Source: QQVM01 sp964544885
Lineage (GTDB): Bacteria > Bacteroidota > Bacteroidia > AKYH767-A > 2013-40CM-41-45
Reading direction: 5' to 3'
Assembly (NCBI GenBank): GCA_964544885.1
Contig: CAZJDX010000008.1
Location: forward strand, 1 to 64,000
DNA: 64,000 nucleotides
Below, one piece after another: positions 53,567-61,692 of this stretch. Position numbers and translations under genes: made by a program. Positions within the stretch are counted from its first letter, which is position 1, and each line of letters starts with the position of its first letter. The notes under the pieces were generated by a model. The model worked only from the letters and a program-made list of their open reading frames with translations. It was not told the origin of the DNA and searched no databases.

Positions 53567-53683
53567 CTGAAATATTTCAATTATTTGCGTATATTATTGA
53601 TTTTCAGGTAGTAAATTTTTTGAAGAAATTAATACAAAGGCCCTGCTTTAGGATTCCAGGTATTCAAAGAGGAATTTTTGGCA

Positions 53684-53710
53684 TAAAAAAAGGGGCCTGA
53701 TCAGCCCCTC
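53684..53710 (-). terminator. Terminator of the FkpA-like gene
   Basis: Minus-strand stem GGGGC / GCCCC around CTGATCA, followed by seven T (complement of 53685-53691). It is about 22 bases after the stop. Confidence 0.85.
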
Positions 53711-53731
53711 AATGCTTATTTAAATACCAAT

Positions 53732-54427
53732 TTATTTCCCTTTTACTTCAAGGAGTTCAACTTCAAAGATGAGTGTGGAATTAGCCTGAATGGTCGGTCC
53801 GGCCTGACGATCGCCGTAGGCAAGATCAGACGGAATGAACAATTTCCATTTTGAACCCGCCTTCATCAATTGTAAAGCTTCGGTCCATCCTTTGATCACC
53901 GCACCAACAGGAAACTCAGCCGGTTCACCACGCTCTACAGAACTGTCGAAGACAGTACCATCAATGAGGGTTCCGTGATAATGCGTAACGACGGTATCGC
54001 TTGCAGTTGGCATAGCTCCGGTTCCTTCTTTAATCACCTGATACTGCAAACCGCTGGGAAGGCTAACCACTCCGCTCTTCTTCTTATTCTCTTCAAGGAA
54101 CTTAACACCTTCCTGTTTATTTGCATCCGCTTTTGCCTGTTGTTTCTTACCAAGATAGTTTTGAATCGCTTCTTGTGATTGAGCACTGGATAAAAGAAGG
54201 TTGGTATCTCCCTTGAGGGCAGCGGCCATGGCAGCTTTAAGGATATCAAGATTCAATTCATCCAGCCCGTCTTTCTTCATATTTGTTCCTATGGATATCC
54301 CGATCCCATAGGAAACAGAATCCGCATCAGTTTTCAGACTGATATCTTTTTGTCCTTTCTGTCCGTTACAGGAGAAAAGGGTTGCCATACTGAAAGTTAC
54401 TGCCAGCAACATTACTTTTTTCTTCAT
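53732..54427 (-). CDS. FKBP-type peptidyl-prolyl isomerase, FkpA/Mip type
   Basis: A 231-residue lipoprotein-like protein (lipobox LFSCNGQ). The N-terminal dimerisation helices (about 35-120, with VSYGIGISIGTNMKKDGLDELNLDILKAAMAAALKG) precede an FKBP domain (about 130-230): DTVVTHYHGTLIDGTVFDSS, VIKGWTEALQLMKAGSKWKLFIPSDLAYG. This is the Mip/FkpA architecture, an envelope chaperone-isomerase. A variant -7 box (TATCTTCG, minus, 54456-54463) precedes the ATG by about 29 bases. Confidence 0.92.
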   Translation of the reverse strand: MKKKVMLLAVTFSMATLFSCNGQKGQKDISLKTDADSVSYGIGISIGTNMKKDGLDELNLDILKAAMAAALKGDTNLLLSSAQSQEAIQNYLGKKQQAKADANKQEGVKFLEENKKKSGVVSLPSGLQYQVIKEGTGAMPTASDTVVTHYHGTLIDGTVFDSSVERGEPAEFPVGAVIKGWTEALQLMKAGSKWKLFIPSDLAYGDRQAGPTIQANSTLIFEVELLEVKGK

Positions 54428-54631
54428 AGTTGATTGTTTTGTTTTTTAAGGTCGGCGAAGATACACAATTTTTACCATGCACTGTAAAAAGTAATTATCC
54501 TACTTCTCTGGATCTCAACGCATTCAGCAGGAAACTCAGAGTGCCATATTCATTACTCAACAAAAAGTTGCCTTTCACCACCTTCCTGATGCAAATTATC
54601 CCATTTCCGGTTTTAAAAATAATAGTTCGTA

Positions 54632-54639
54632 TATATTTG
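54632..54639 (+). promoter_or_regulatory. -7 box before the GT4 gene
   Basis: TATATTTG, exact TAnnTTTG, 23 bases before the GTG start at 54663. Supports that unusual start by giving a short leader. Confidence 0.55.
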
Positions 54640-54662
54640 CGGCAACGATTATCCCGCTTTTT

Positions 54663-55874
54663 GTGCCTCGTGTCTTACGGATTATAAATCGCCTGAATTT
54701 AGGCGGTCCTACATTTAATGTTGCGTTGCTGACAAAATACCTGCCGGCAGAATATGAGACTTTACTGATAGCGGGTGCCAAGCAGAGATCAGAAGAGAGT
54801 TCTGATTTCATTGTGCGTGAACTCGGATTGAATTATGTCCTCATTAAGGGAATGAAAAGGAGCATCAATCCATTCCAGGATTTGTTCACTTATTTCAAGT
54901 TGAGAAGAATCATCCGGGAATTCAAACCCGATATAGTACATACTCATGCGGCTAAAGCCGGCACCTTAGGAAGGCTCGCTGCTTTGCATGAGAGAGTACC
55001 GGTGGTAGTACATACCTTTCATGGACATGTATTTCATTCCTATTTTAAAAAATGGAAAACCCGGATCTTCATTAATATTGAAAGATACCTTGCCCGAAAG
55101 AGCTCAGGTATCATTGCCATCAGTGAAAAACAAAAACTTGAGTTATCCAGAACATATAAGATTACCAGCGCCGAAAGGATCAGGGTTATACCACTTGGAT
55201 TTGACCTTTCAAGGTTTCAGGAGGATATAGCTGAGAAAAGAAAAAGTTTCAGGGAAAAATACTTTCTGGAAGATGACGAAATTGCCATTGGTATAATAGG
55301 CAGACTTGTTCCCATAAAAAATCATACTTTATTCCTTCATTCAGCGGCAAGAGCAATTCGGTTATCTGGGAAGAAACTCCGGTTTTTCATCATAGGCGAC
55401 GGTGAGGACAGGAAATCACTGATCTCACAGTGTGAATCATTGAAACTGGATCAGGTATATTTTCCCAAAGAGCCGAGAAAGGCAAGTCTTACATTTTGCG
55501 GATGGATCAGAGCTGTTGACAGAGCCATAGCGGGGCTTGACATCATCACACTTACATCTTTCAATGAAGGCACGCCTGTGAGTCTTATCGAGGCGCAGGC
55601 AGGAAACAAGCCTATCGTGACTACACGAGTCGGCGGTATAGAAAATATTGTTGCTCCGGGACAGACCGCGCTTCTCGTAGAGTCCTTCAGTGATGAAGAC
55701 TTTACATCTCAACTGTTAAAACTCACGGAAGATGATGACTTCAGGAAAAAGTTGAGCAGCACCGGATGGGAACTGGTTAAAGAAAGATTTCATTATACAA
55801 GGCTGGTCAGGGAAATGGCAGAGTACTACAAATACCTGTCGTCGGGGCAACACAATTCAGGAAAGCTCAGGTAA
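54663..55874 (+). CDS. GT4-family glycosyltransferase (GTG start)
   Basis: A 403-residue GT-B glycosyltransferase. The N-terminal half starts VLRIINRLNLGGPTFNVALLTKYL and includes DIVHTHAAKAGTLGRLAA and HTFHGHVFHSYF. The C-terminal half has IRVIPLGFDLSRF, IGIIGRLVPIKNHTLFL, FIIGDGEDR and TSFNEGTPVSLIEAQAGNKPIVTTRVGG with the conserved Glu motif. The only start giving the full N-terminus is the GTG at 54663. It opens an exopolysaccharide gene group and probably adds a sugar to a lipid-linked glycan. Confidence 0.92.
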   Translation: MPRVLRIINRLNLGGPTFNVALLTKYLPAEYETLLIAGAKQRSEESSDFIVRELGLNYVLIKGMKRSINPFQDLFTYFKLRRIIREFKPDIVHTHAAKAGTLGRLAALHERVPVVVHTFHGHVFHSYFKKWKTRIFINIERYLARKSSGIIAISEKQKLELSRTYKITSAERIRVIPLGFDLSRFQEDIAEKRKSFREKYFLEDDEIAIGIIGRLVPIKNHTLFLHSAARAIRLSGKKLRFFIIGDGEDRKSLISQCESLKLDQVYFPKEPRKASLTFCGWIRAVDRAIAGLDIITLTSFNEGTPVSLIEAQAGNKPIVTTRVGGIENIVAPGQTALLVESFSDEDFTSQLLKLTEDDDFRKKLSSTGWELVKERFHYTRLVREMAEYYKYLSSGQHNSGKLR

Positions 55875-55952
55875 GCGGTAATCAAACAATTGCTGTTGTT
55901 AACAAGTTTTCTTCAGGCATTTCTCACACCTAGTCTATTCAATGAATTATTC

Positions 55953-55960
55953 TATTTTTG
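55953..55960 (+). promoter_or_regulatory. -7 box before the polysaccharide exporter gene
   Basis: TATTTTTG, 7 bases before the ATG at 55968 and 16 before the ATG at 55977. A transcript from here would be almost leaderless. No clear -33. Confidence 0.4.
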
Positions 55961-55967
55961 TTCAATA

Positions 55968-56726
55968 ATGTATGACATGAGAAATATTTTTTACATCCTG
56001 CTGGTGTTCTCACTTTTTTCATGCCGCTCTTTAGCACCGAACAGAATGTTTCAGACCGCTGATAACTTTCAATATGCTTCGGATACGATGCAGGCAAAAA
56101 AGACCAGTTACCAGCTCGGGGAAGGGGACAGAATAGAAATGCACATTTACAGCAATGATGGTTTCAAACTGGTTGACGTTACTTCTTCCCAAAACGCGAA
56201 CCAACTGAACATGATACCCAATATCACTTATCTTGTTGAACCGGATGGAATGGTTAAACTTCCTATACTCGGAAAAGTTTATGTCAAGGGACTTACTGTA
56301 AGCGAAACAGAAGATACACTTCAGAAAAAATATGCCCGATATTATAACGATCCCTTTGTAATGGTCAAAGTGACTAACAGACATGTCCTGGTCTTTCAGG
56401 GAGATGGTGGCCGCGGTACCGTGGTTAACCTTCAAAACGACAACACCACCTTGCTGGAAGCGCTTGCCCAGTCGGGCGGAATACCGGATAACGGAAGGGC
56501 TTACAGGATAAAGATTCTCAGAGGAGATCTGAAGAACCCTCAGGTACACCTGGTGGACATCTCTACACTGGACGGGCTGAAAAAATCAGAGATCCGGGTA
56601 TTGTCGAATGACATAATTTATGTTGAAGCAGCAGCCAATTACAAGCAACGCATCTGGCAGCAACTTACACCGGTGGTTGGAATTATCACTGCTGTCCTGC
56701 TGGTAGTGAATATCGTACAGAAATAA
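55968..56726 (+). CDS. Wza-like polysaccharide export lipoprotein
   Basis: A 252-residue outer-membrane exporter of the Wza/BexD type. The signal peptide ends in lipobox LFSCRSL. The polysaccharide-export (Poly_export) domain shows YQLGEGDRIEMHIYSNDGF and TYLVEPDGMVKLPILGKVYVKGLTVSETED, then a SLBB-like domain with VLVFQGDGGRGTVVNL and LLEALAQSGGIPDNGRAYRIKILRG. A C-terminal helix (IWQQLTPVVGIITAVLLVVNIV) may cross the outer membrane. The ATG at 55977 is also possible; the frame runs further upstream to 55890. Followed by the kinase gene after one base. Confidence 0.9.
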   Translation: MYDMRNIFYILLVFSLFSCRSLAPNRMFQTADNFQYASDTMQAKKTSYQLGEGDRIEMHIYSNDGFKLVDVTSSQNANQLNMIPNITYLVEPDGMVKLPILGKVYVKGLTVSETEDTLQKKYARYYNDPFVMVKVTNRHVLVFQGDGGRGTVVNLQNDNTTLLEALAQSGGIPDNGRAYRIKILRGDLKNPQVHLVDISTLDGLKKSEIRVLSNDIIYVEAAANYKQRIWQQLTPVVGIITAVLLVVNIVQK

Positions 56727-56727
56727 A

Positions 56728-59145
56728 ATGGGCAAGAAGAAAATTTCCAACCTCAATGAAGAGTTTGATTTCAAACTCTTCACCATCATCGCCCGGAAAA
56801 ACGCTTACTGGTTGTTCATTATACTAACCATTGCGCTCTCCTTTGCGTTCCTTTATCTGCGTTACACCCACCCCACCTACGTTTCTCAGTCATTATTGAA
56901 GATCGGTACGGTTAATACCGCCAACGCGGTACTCAATTTGCAAAACAGCCAGGCCCTCGACATTCTCGGGTCAAGTCAGTTTGCAGGCGACATTGAACTT
57001 CTCCGTTCACGCGTGATGGTGAGCAGGGTCCTTGACCGCATGTCGCTTAACATCGCCTATTTTGCCCACGGGAAGGTTATTGATCATGAGATGTACTCTA
57101 AGGCCCCATTCAGAATTGAATATTACCTTGAAGATTCCGCGTATTTCGGTAAGAGATTCTTTATTGATTTTGATGACGATAAAAATTACCGGATATCCTA
57201 TACCTCTATCACAGGAGATCAGAGCGTAAAACTGCCGGTAGATTCCTGGGGTTCCATACCGGGTCTTAAATTAAAACTCAGTATCCATAATTTCGACCTG
57301 ATCAGAAGACAAATTGAAGAATCCGGAAAAGACAAACCTTACTATTTCATTCTCTACCATCCGGAATACGTGCTGGAGAAATACTATAAGGAGGTTTCCG
57401 TTGTGGTCATGAATCAGAGCGCACAAACCGTAAAAATCGCTTTCAAGGATCACAATGCGCACAAAGCCTCCGACTTTGTCAATGCCATGGTGGATGAGTT
57501 TAATCTGTATGATAAGGAAAGAAAATCGGAAGGCGCTGACAAATCACTTCAGTTTATTGACGAAACCGTTATGGGTATTGATACCCAACTCCGCGTATCT
57601 GAGTTTTCCGTCGAGCAGTTCAAGCGTGATAATCTCATCATCAGTCCACTTCAAAACGCCGAAGACGCGCTCAAACATATCAACACGCTGATCGACCAGA
57701 GAGTTGAGTATCAGCTGCACCTGGCAGTTTTGCAGAGGCTTGAACGGGATATCAACGCGGACAAAAACACAGAGAATCTCTTGCCTCTGCTCTCGGGAAC
57801 CTATACAGATGAAGTTATCCAGAGCCTGGTAAAAAAAATACAGGACCTGGAGGATGAGAAAGCAACGCTGAGGTTTCTTGCCACAGAGGAGAATGCGGCG
57901 GTCATTTCTCTTGAAAAGGATATTCAAACTCAGAGAAAAAACCTGATTCTTAGTCTAAACAATGCCCGCGAATCCATCGTCCAGAAAATAAACACTATTG
58001 ATGAACGCATTCAGGACTTTGAATCCACTTTCCTGAAATTGCCCGCACAGGAAGCCGAATTGTCCAGGCTCACCAGGTTGTATGAGGTTAATGAAAAGTT
58101 TTATCAGTTATTGCTTGAGAAGAAAGTGGAATTCTCGATTACAAAAGCCGGAATCGTTACCAATAACATTGTTCTGGAGAGAGGAAAACCATCACCTACT
58201 CCACTGTCGCCTAACCGCAAATTTATTCTTGCAGGAAGTCTTCTGATTGGTTTCATCATCAGCTTCATGATCATATTCGTGAAGTATCTCTTCTATAACG
58301 AGATTACTTCTCTTGATGAAATCAACCTCTATACTGATGCCGCCTTGCTGGGTATAATACCTAAGTATAAGAGTGAAATACCGGTTTCGCAATTGCTGGT
58401 GGATAAAAACCCCAAGTCAGCCATATCGGAATCGTTCCGGTCTGTGAGAACCAATCTTCAATTTATCAGCAATGAACCCGGTCCGAAGGTCGTGGCTATA
58501 ACATCCACCATATCCGGAGAAGGAAAAACATTTGTTGCCATTAACCTCGCCGGCGTTATTGCTTTCTCCGAAAAGAAGGTCGTCATCATTGACCTCGATA
58601 TGCGGAAACCAAAGATCCACCTCGGATTTAACGTGGAGAACATCCGCGGTATGAGTACCATACTTATCGGAAAGGACACACCGGATAATTGCATCAACAA
58701 GAGCAACCTGAAAAACCTTGATTTTATTACCGCAGGACCCATACCACCGAATCCGTCTGAACTGATCCTGAGCCAGAAAATGAATGAGTTGGTGGACTAT
58801 CTCAAGTCAAGATATGATATTATCATCATCGATACTCCTCCTGTGGGAATTGTGACGGATGGTGTTGAAATCATCCGGGGAGCCGATTATCCGATTTATA
58901 TTATCCGGGCACAATACTCCAAACGGATGTTCATTCAGAACCTTAACAAACTCATCGAGGAATACAAAATCAAAAACCTGGCGGTTGTTCTCAATGGTGT
59001 TGAGACCTCAAGATTCAAGTACGGATACGGCTATGGTTATGGCTATGGCTATGGCTACGGATACGGCTATGGTTATTATGACGAGGAATCCAGGCGTAAG
59101 GAAACTCTGATGGAAAGGTTGAAATCAACCATTGTGAAGAAATAA
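56728..59145 (+). CDS. Wzc-like polysaccharide co-polymerase and tyrosine autokinase
   Basis: An 805-residue inner-membrane protein. Wzz-type N-terminal domain after a first helix (about 29-47); a long coiled-coil periplasmic region (about 265-460); a second helix (about 500-522); then a BY-kinase domain with Walker A ISGEGKTFVAINLAG, A' VVIIDLDMRKPK and Walker B IIIIDTPPVG. Residues 765-784 are a tyrosine cluster of nine YG units plus YY. Such C-terminal Tyr clusters are autophosphorylated and control polymer assembly in Wzc and CpsD-type kinases. A matching phosphatase may be the one at 5018 or another. Confidence 0.95.
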   Translation: MGKKKISNLNEEFDFKLFTIIARKNAYWLFIILTIALSFAFLYLRYTHPTYVSQSLLKIGTVNTANAVLNLQNSQALDILGSSQFAGDIELLRSRVMVSRVLDRMSLNIAYFAHGKVIDHEMYSKAPFRIEYYLEDSAYFGKRFFIDFDDDKNYRISYTSITGDQSVKLPVDSWGSIPGLKLKLSIHNFDLIRRQIEESGKDKPYYFILYHPEYVLEKYYKEVSVVVMNQSAQTVKIAFKDHNAHKASDFVNAMVDEFNLYDKERKSEGADKSLQFIDETVMGIDTQLRVSEFSVEQFKRDNLIISPLQNAEDALKHINTLIDQRVEYQLHLAVLQRLERDINADKNTENLLPLLSGTYTDEVIQSLVKKIQDLEDEKATLRFLATEENAAVISLEKDIQTQRKNLILSLNNARESIVQKINTIDERIQDFESTFLKLPAQEAELSRLTRLYEVNEKFYQLLLEKKVEFSITKAGIVTNNIVLERGKPSPTPLSPNRKFILAGSLLIGFIISFMIIFVKYLFYNEITSLDEINLYTDAALLGIIPKYKSEIPVSQLLVDKNPKSAISESFRSVRTNLQFISNEPGPKVVAITSTISGEGKTFVAINLAGVIAFSEKKVVIIDLDMRKPKIHLGFNVENIRGMSTILIGKDTPDNCINKSNLKNLDFITAGPIPPNPSELILSQKMNELVDYLKSRYDIIIIDTPPVGIVTDGVEIIRGADYPIYIIRAQYSKRMFIQNLNKLIEEYKIKNLAVVLNGVETSRFKYGYGYGYGYGYGYGYGYGYYDEESRRKETLMERLKSTIVKK
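59020..59079 (+). repeat. Hexanucleotide repeat encoding the Tyr-Gly tail
   Basis: Nine units of TAY-GGN followed by TAT-TAT. Units differ at third positions (TAC/TAT, GGA/GGC/GGT), so it is a diverged tandem array inside the kinase gene. Unit changes keep the frame and would alter only the number of phosphorylatable tyrosines. Confidence 0.9.
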
Positions 59146-59199
59146 AATTATATTTTAAAAGGGAAGCTGTTTAGAAGACGTCCAGCGGAGGCTGCTCAC

Positions 59200-59748
59200 A
59201 TGAAATTTATTCCAACCGACATAGAGGGACTGCTTGTAATTGAACCAGGTGTATACCGGGATGAAAGGGGATCTTTTCTGGAATCTTACCATGCTCAGAA
59301 GTTCCGTGATAATGGAATTATTACCGAATTTTTACAGGACAATCAAAGCGTGAGCAGGAAAGGCGTGATCAGGGGATTGCATTTCCAGGTTTCGCCGCAT
59401 GAACAAGGGAAACTTGTCAGGGTTTCCCATGGCGCTGTACTCGATGTGGCTGTAGACATTCGAAAAGGTTCAAAGACTTTCGGAAGCGCCTTTACCATAG
59501 AATTGAATGATGAAAATAACCGCATGCTATGGATTCCGCCCGGCTTTGCGCATGGTTTTGAAACTATTAGCGAGCATGCTGTATTCAATTACAAGGTAAA
59601 CTCCTATTACCATAAGGAATCTGAGAGAGGCATATTATATAATGATCCACAATTGAAGATCAGATGGAATACTGAAAATCCTGTTCTATCATATAAGGAT
59701 AAAGAATTACCGACACTCGAAAATTATCTTGTCTCAAACATTTTGTGA
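59200..59748 (+). CDS. rfbC: dTDP-4-dehydrorhamnose 3,5-epimerase
   Basis: A 182-residue cupin epimerase of dTDP-rhamnose synthesis. Motifs: GVYRDERGSFLESYHAQKF, NQSVSRKGVIRGLHFQ, LVRVSHGAVLDVAVDIRKGS, and MLWIPPGFAHGFE with the catalytic His residues. rfbA, rfbB and rfbD are not in the window, so they lie elsewhere or the sugar may be a related one. It starts 54 bases after the kinase gene. Confidence 0.92.
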   Translation: MKFIPTDIEGLLVIEPGVYRDERGSFLESYHAQKFRDNGIITEFLQDNQSVSRKGVIRGLHFQVSPHEQGKLVRVSHGAVLDVAVDIRKGSKTFGSAFTIELNDENNRMLWIPPGFAHGFETISEHAVFNYKVNSYYHKESERGILYNDPQLKIRWNTENPVLSYKDKELPTLENYLVSNIL

Positions 59749-59871
59749 TTAAGTGGCGGAACATTTTTAACTTCTCACCCTCTTAAAAGCGCCTTTAACG
59801 AAATTGGACCGGGAGACTTAAACATTATTGATACTTTTACCAGATAAGCAGGAACCAGAGAGTTAAGTGAT

Positions 59872-60945
59872 ATGAATTCAAATGCCCAATATCTTTTTAC
59901 CGTTTACGGCATTTTTGCCTTCATCTCAATACTTTTTTCATTCCTGATCAACAGATTATTTCTCAAGTTTGTGAGAACACTCGGAATCAGAAATCAGGAT
60001 GATACGGTGATAAGATGGGGCAGCCAGTCAAAACCAGCAGTCGGAGGCTTCTCATTTTACATCATTTTTCTTTTGTCTATCATCGCCTACTCCATCTTTT
60101 TTGACAGCAATCAGGTTTTTCTCAGTAAAGAATTCATAGGAATACTATTGGCCACCATGCTTGGTTTTTTACTCGGCCTTGCCGATGACGCATATAATAC
60201 CCAACCCTTTCTAAAACTTACCACCCAGATTACCTGCGCAGTAATCCTCTTGGTTACAGGTACAGAAATCTCATTGTCCTATGTGGAACCTGTAAATTAT
60301 GTAATCACCATTTTCTGGGTTGTCGGAATTATGAATTCGCTGAATATGCTCGACAATATGGACGCGATCACTTCTACTGTCAGCATATCCATAATACTGA
60401 GCGCACTGGCCATTATGGTTTTACATCAGGATTTCAACAGCGTTTACTTTATGATCATGCTGGGAGTAATGTGCGCGCTGATCGGTTTTCTTTATTTCAA
60501 CTGGCATCCCTCAAAAATGTATATGGGAGATACAGGAAGTCAGTTTCTGGGAGTCTTCCTTGCAGCGATCGGCATTAAGTTCCTCTGGAACGCGGACCCT
60601 CCGTCCGGCGATCTCATCAGCGCCAGGAATTTGCTATTACCCCTCATTGTTTTTATCATGCCGATTATTGACACCACTACCGTCGTCATCAACAGGATCA
60701 TGAAAGGCAGCTCTCCATTTGTCGGAGGTAAGGATCATACGACACATGCCCTTGCCTATCTCGGGCTAAGCGACAGGCAAGTCGCGCTTGTTTTCTGGTT
60801 CATGACACTGATCTCCCTTTTACTCGTCATTATCATTGAAAAATTTCTTTCGGACTGGAAGCATATTTATACCGCCCTCTTCTCTCTGTATTTTATGCTT
60901 ATGTTTCTGGTGTTCTTCTATGCGACAAGATCTGTGAGAAACTGA
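59872..60945 (+). CDS. WecA/MraY-family undecaprenyl-phosphate sugar-1-phosphate transferase
   Basis: A 357-residue polytopic membrane enzyme with about ten helices. Family motifs: SKPAVGGFSFYI, GLADDAYNTQPFLKL (metal-binding Asp pair), MNSLNMLDNMDAITSTVSI, MYMGDTGSQFLGVFLA, and GGKDHTTHALAYLGL with the conserved His residues. It transfers a sugar-1-phosphate (typically GlcNAc) from UDP-sugar to undecaprenyl phosphate, starting glycan synthesis. A near -7 box lies about 40 bases upstream. Convergent with rdgB, with 18 bases between the stops. Confidence 0.9.
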   Translation: MNSNAQYLFTVYGIFAFISILFSFLINRLFLKFVRTLGIRNQDDTVIRWGSQSKPAVGGFSFYIIFLLSIIAYSIFFDSNQVFLSKEFIGILLATMLGFLLGLADDAYNTQPFLKLTTQITCAVILLVTGTEISLSYVEPVNYVITIFWVVGIMNSLNMLDNMDAITSTVSISIILSALAIMVLHQDFNSVYFMIMLGVMCALIGFLYFNWHPSKMYMGDTGSQFLGVFLAAIGIKFLWNADPPSGDLISARNLLLPLIVFIMPIIDTTTVVINRIMKGSSPFVGGKDHTTHALAYLGLSDRQVALVFWFMTLISLLLVIIIEKFLSDWKHIYTALFSLYFMLMFLVFFYATRSVRN

Positions 60946-60963
60946 AAAAACCATACTTTAAGA

Positions 60964-61560
60964 TTATATCTGCTTCTCCACATTTCCTCTTTCCTTCAGC
61001 CATGCAATGAACCTGTCCACACTCCTGGCACGATGGCTCATCTGGTTTTTTTCCTCAGAGGACATTTCAGCAAAGCTCTTTTCTGAATCTAGCGGTACAA
61101 AAACGGGATCATAACCAAAGCCGCCATCACCTCTTCCTGATTCGGTAATGCGCCCTTGTACCTGTCCTTCAAAATAGTTCACTTCCGAATCAATGATGGA
61201 GGCAATTACCGTACGGAACCTTGCACTCCGGTCGCTTTCATTTTTCAATTCCGAGAGCAGTTTATTTATATTGTCAGAGGCGCGGCAGGCAGGTCCTGCG
61301 TATCGTGCAGATAACACGCCCGGTCTTCCTCCAAGCGCCTTCACTTCAAGTCCTGTATCATCGGCAAAACAATTCCATCCATATTTCTCATAGACATAAC
61401 GGGCCTTCTGATAGGCGTTCGCATCCAATGTACTGCCAGTTTCCGGCAGTTCATCGGTACAGCCAATATCTTTTAGACTTAAAATCTCAATTCCCGGAGG
61501 CAGAAGCTGCCGAACCTCTTTAAGTTTGTGAGTATTGTTTGTAGCAAAGACAAGTTTCAT
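60964..61560 (-). CDS. rdgB: Non-canonical purine NTP pyrophosphatase (RdgB/HAM1)
   Basis: A 198-residue house-cleaning enzyme that hydrolyses dITP, ITP and XTP. Motifs: LVFATNNTHKLKEV, DTGLEVKALGGRPGVLSARYAG, GRGDGGFGYDPVFVP, and MSSEEKNQMSHRARS. All catalytic regions are present. It is inserted between surface-polysaccharide genes on the opposite strand and is probably unrelated to them. Confidence 0.96.
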   Translation of the reverse strand: MKLVFATNNTHKLKEVRQLLPPGIEILSLKDIGCTDELPETGSTLDANAYQKARYVYEKYGWNCFADDTGLEVKALGGRPGVLSARYAGPACRASDNINKLLSELKNESDRSARFRTVIASIIDSEVNYFEGQVQGRITESGRGDGGFGYDPVFVPLDSEKSFAEMSSEEKNQMSHRARSVDRFIAWLKERGNVEKQI

Positions 61561-61649
61561 AGAGGGTAATTATTCGTAAGGATATGAAGGTACAAGCAAA
61601 TGTGAATTAATTTCAGAAATGCGCGTTAAATGTCAGGCTGAATAATTAG

Positions 61650-61657
61650 TATCTTTG
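61650..61657 (+). promoter_or_regulatory. -7 box before gmd
   Basis: TATCTTTG, exact TAnnTTTG, 35 bases before the gmd ATG. No good -33 TTG. Confidence 0.5.
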
Positions 61658-61692
61658 AAATTTCCATCAAATATCTTCGAAAACGAGATCTT

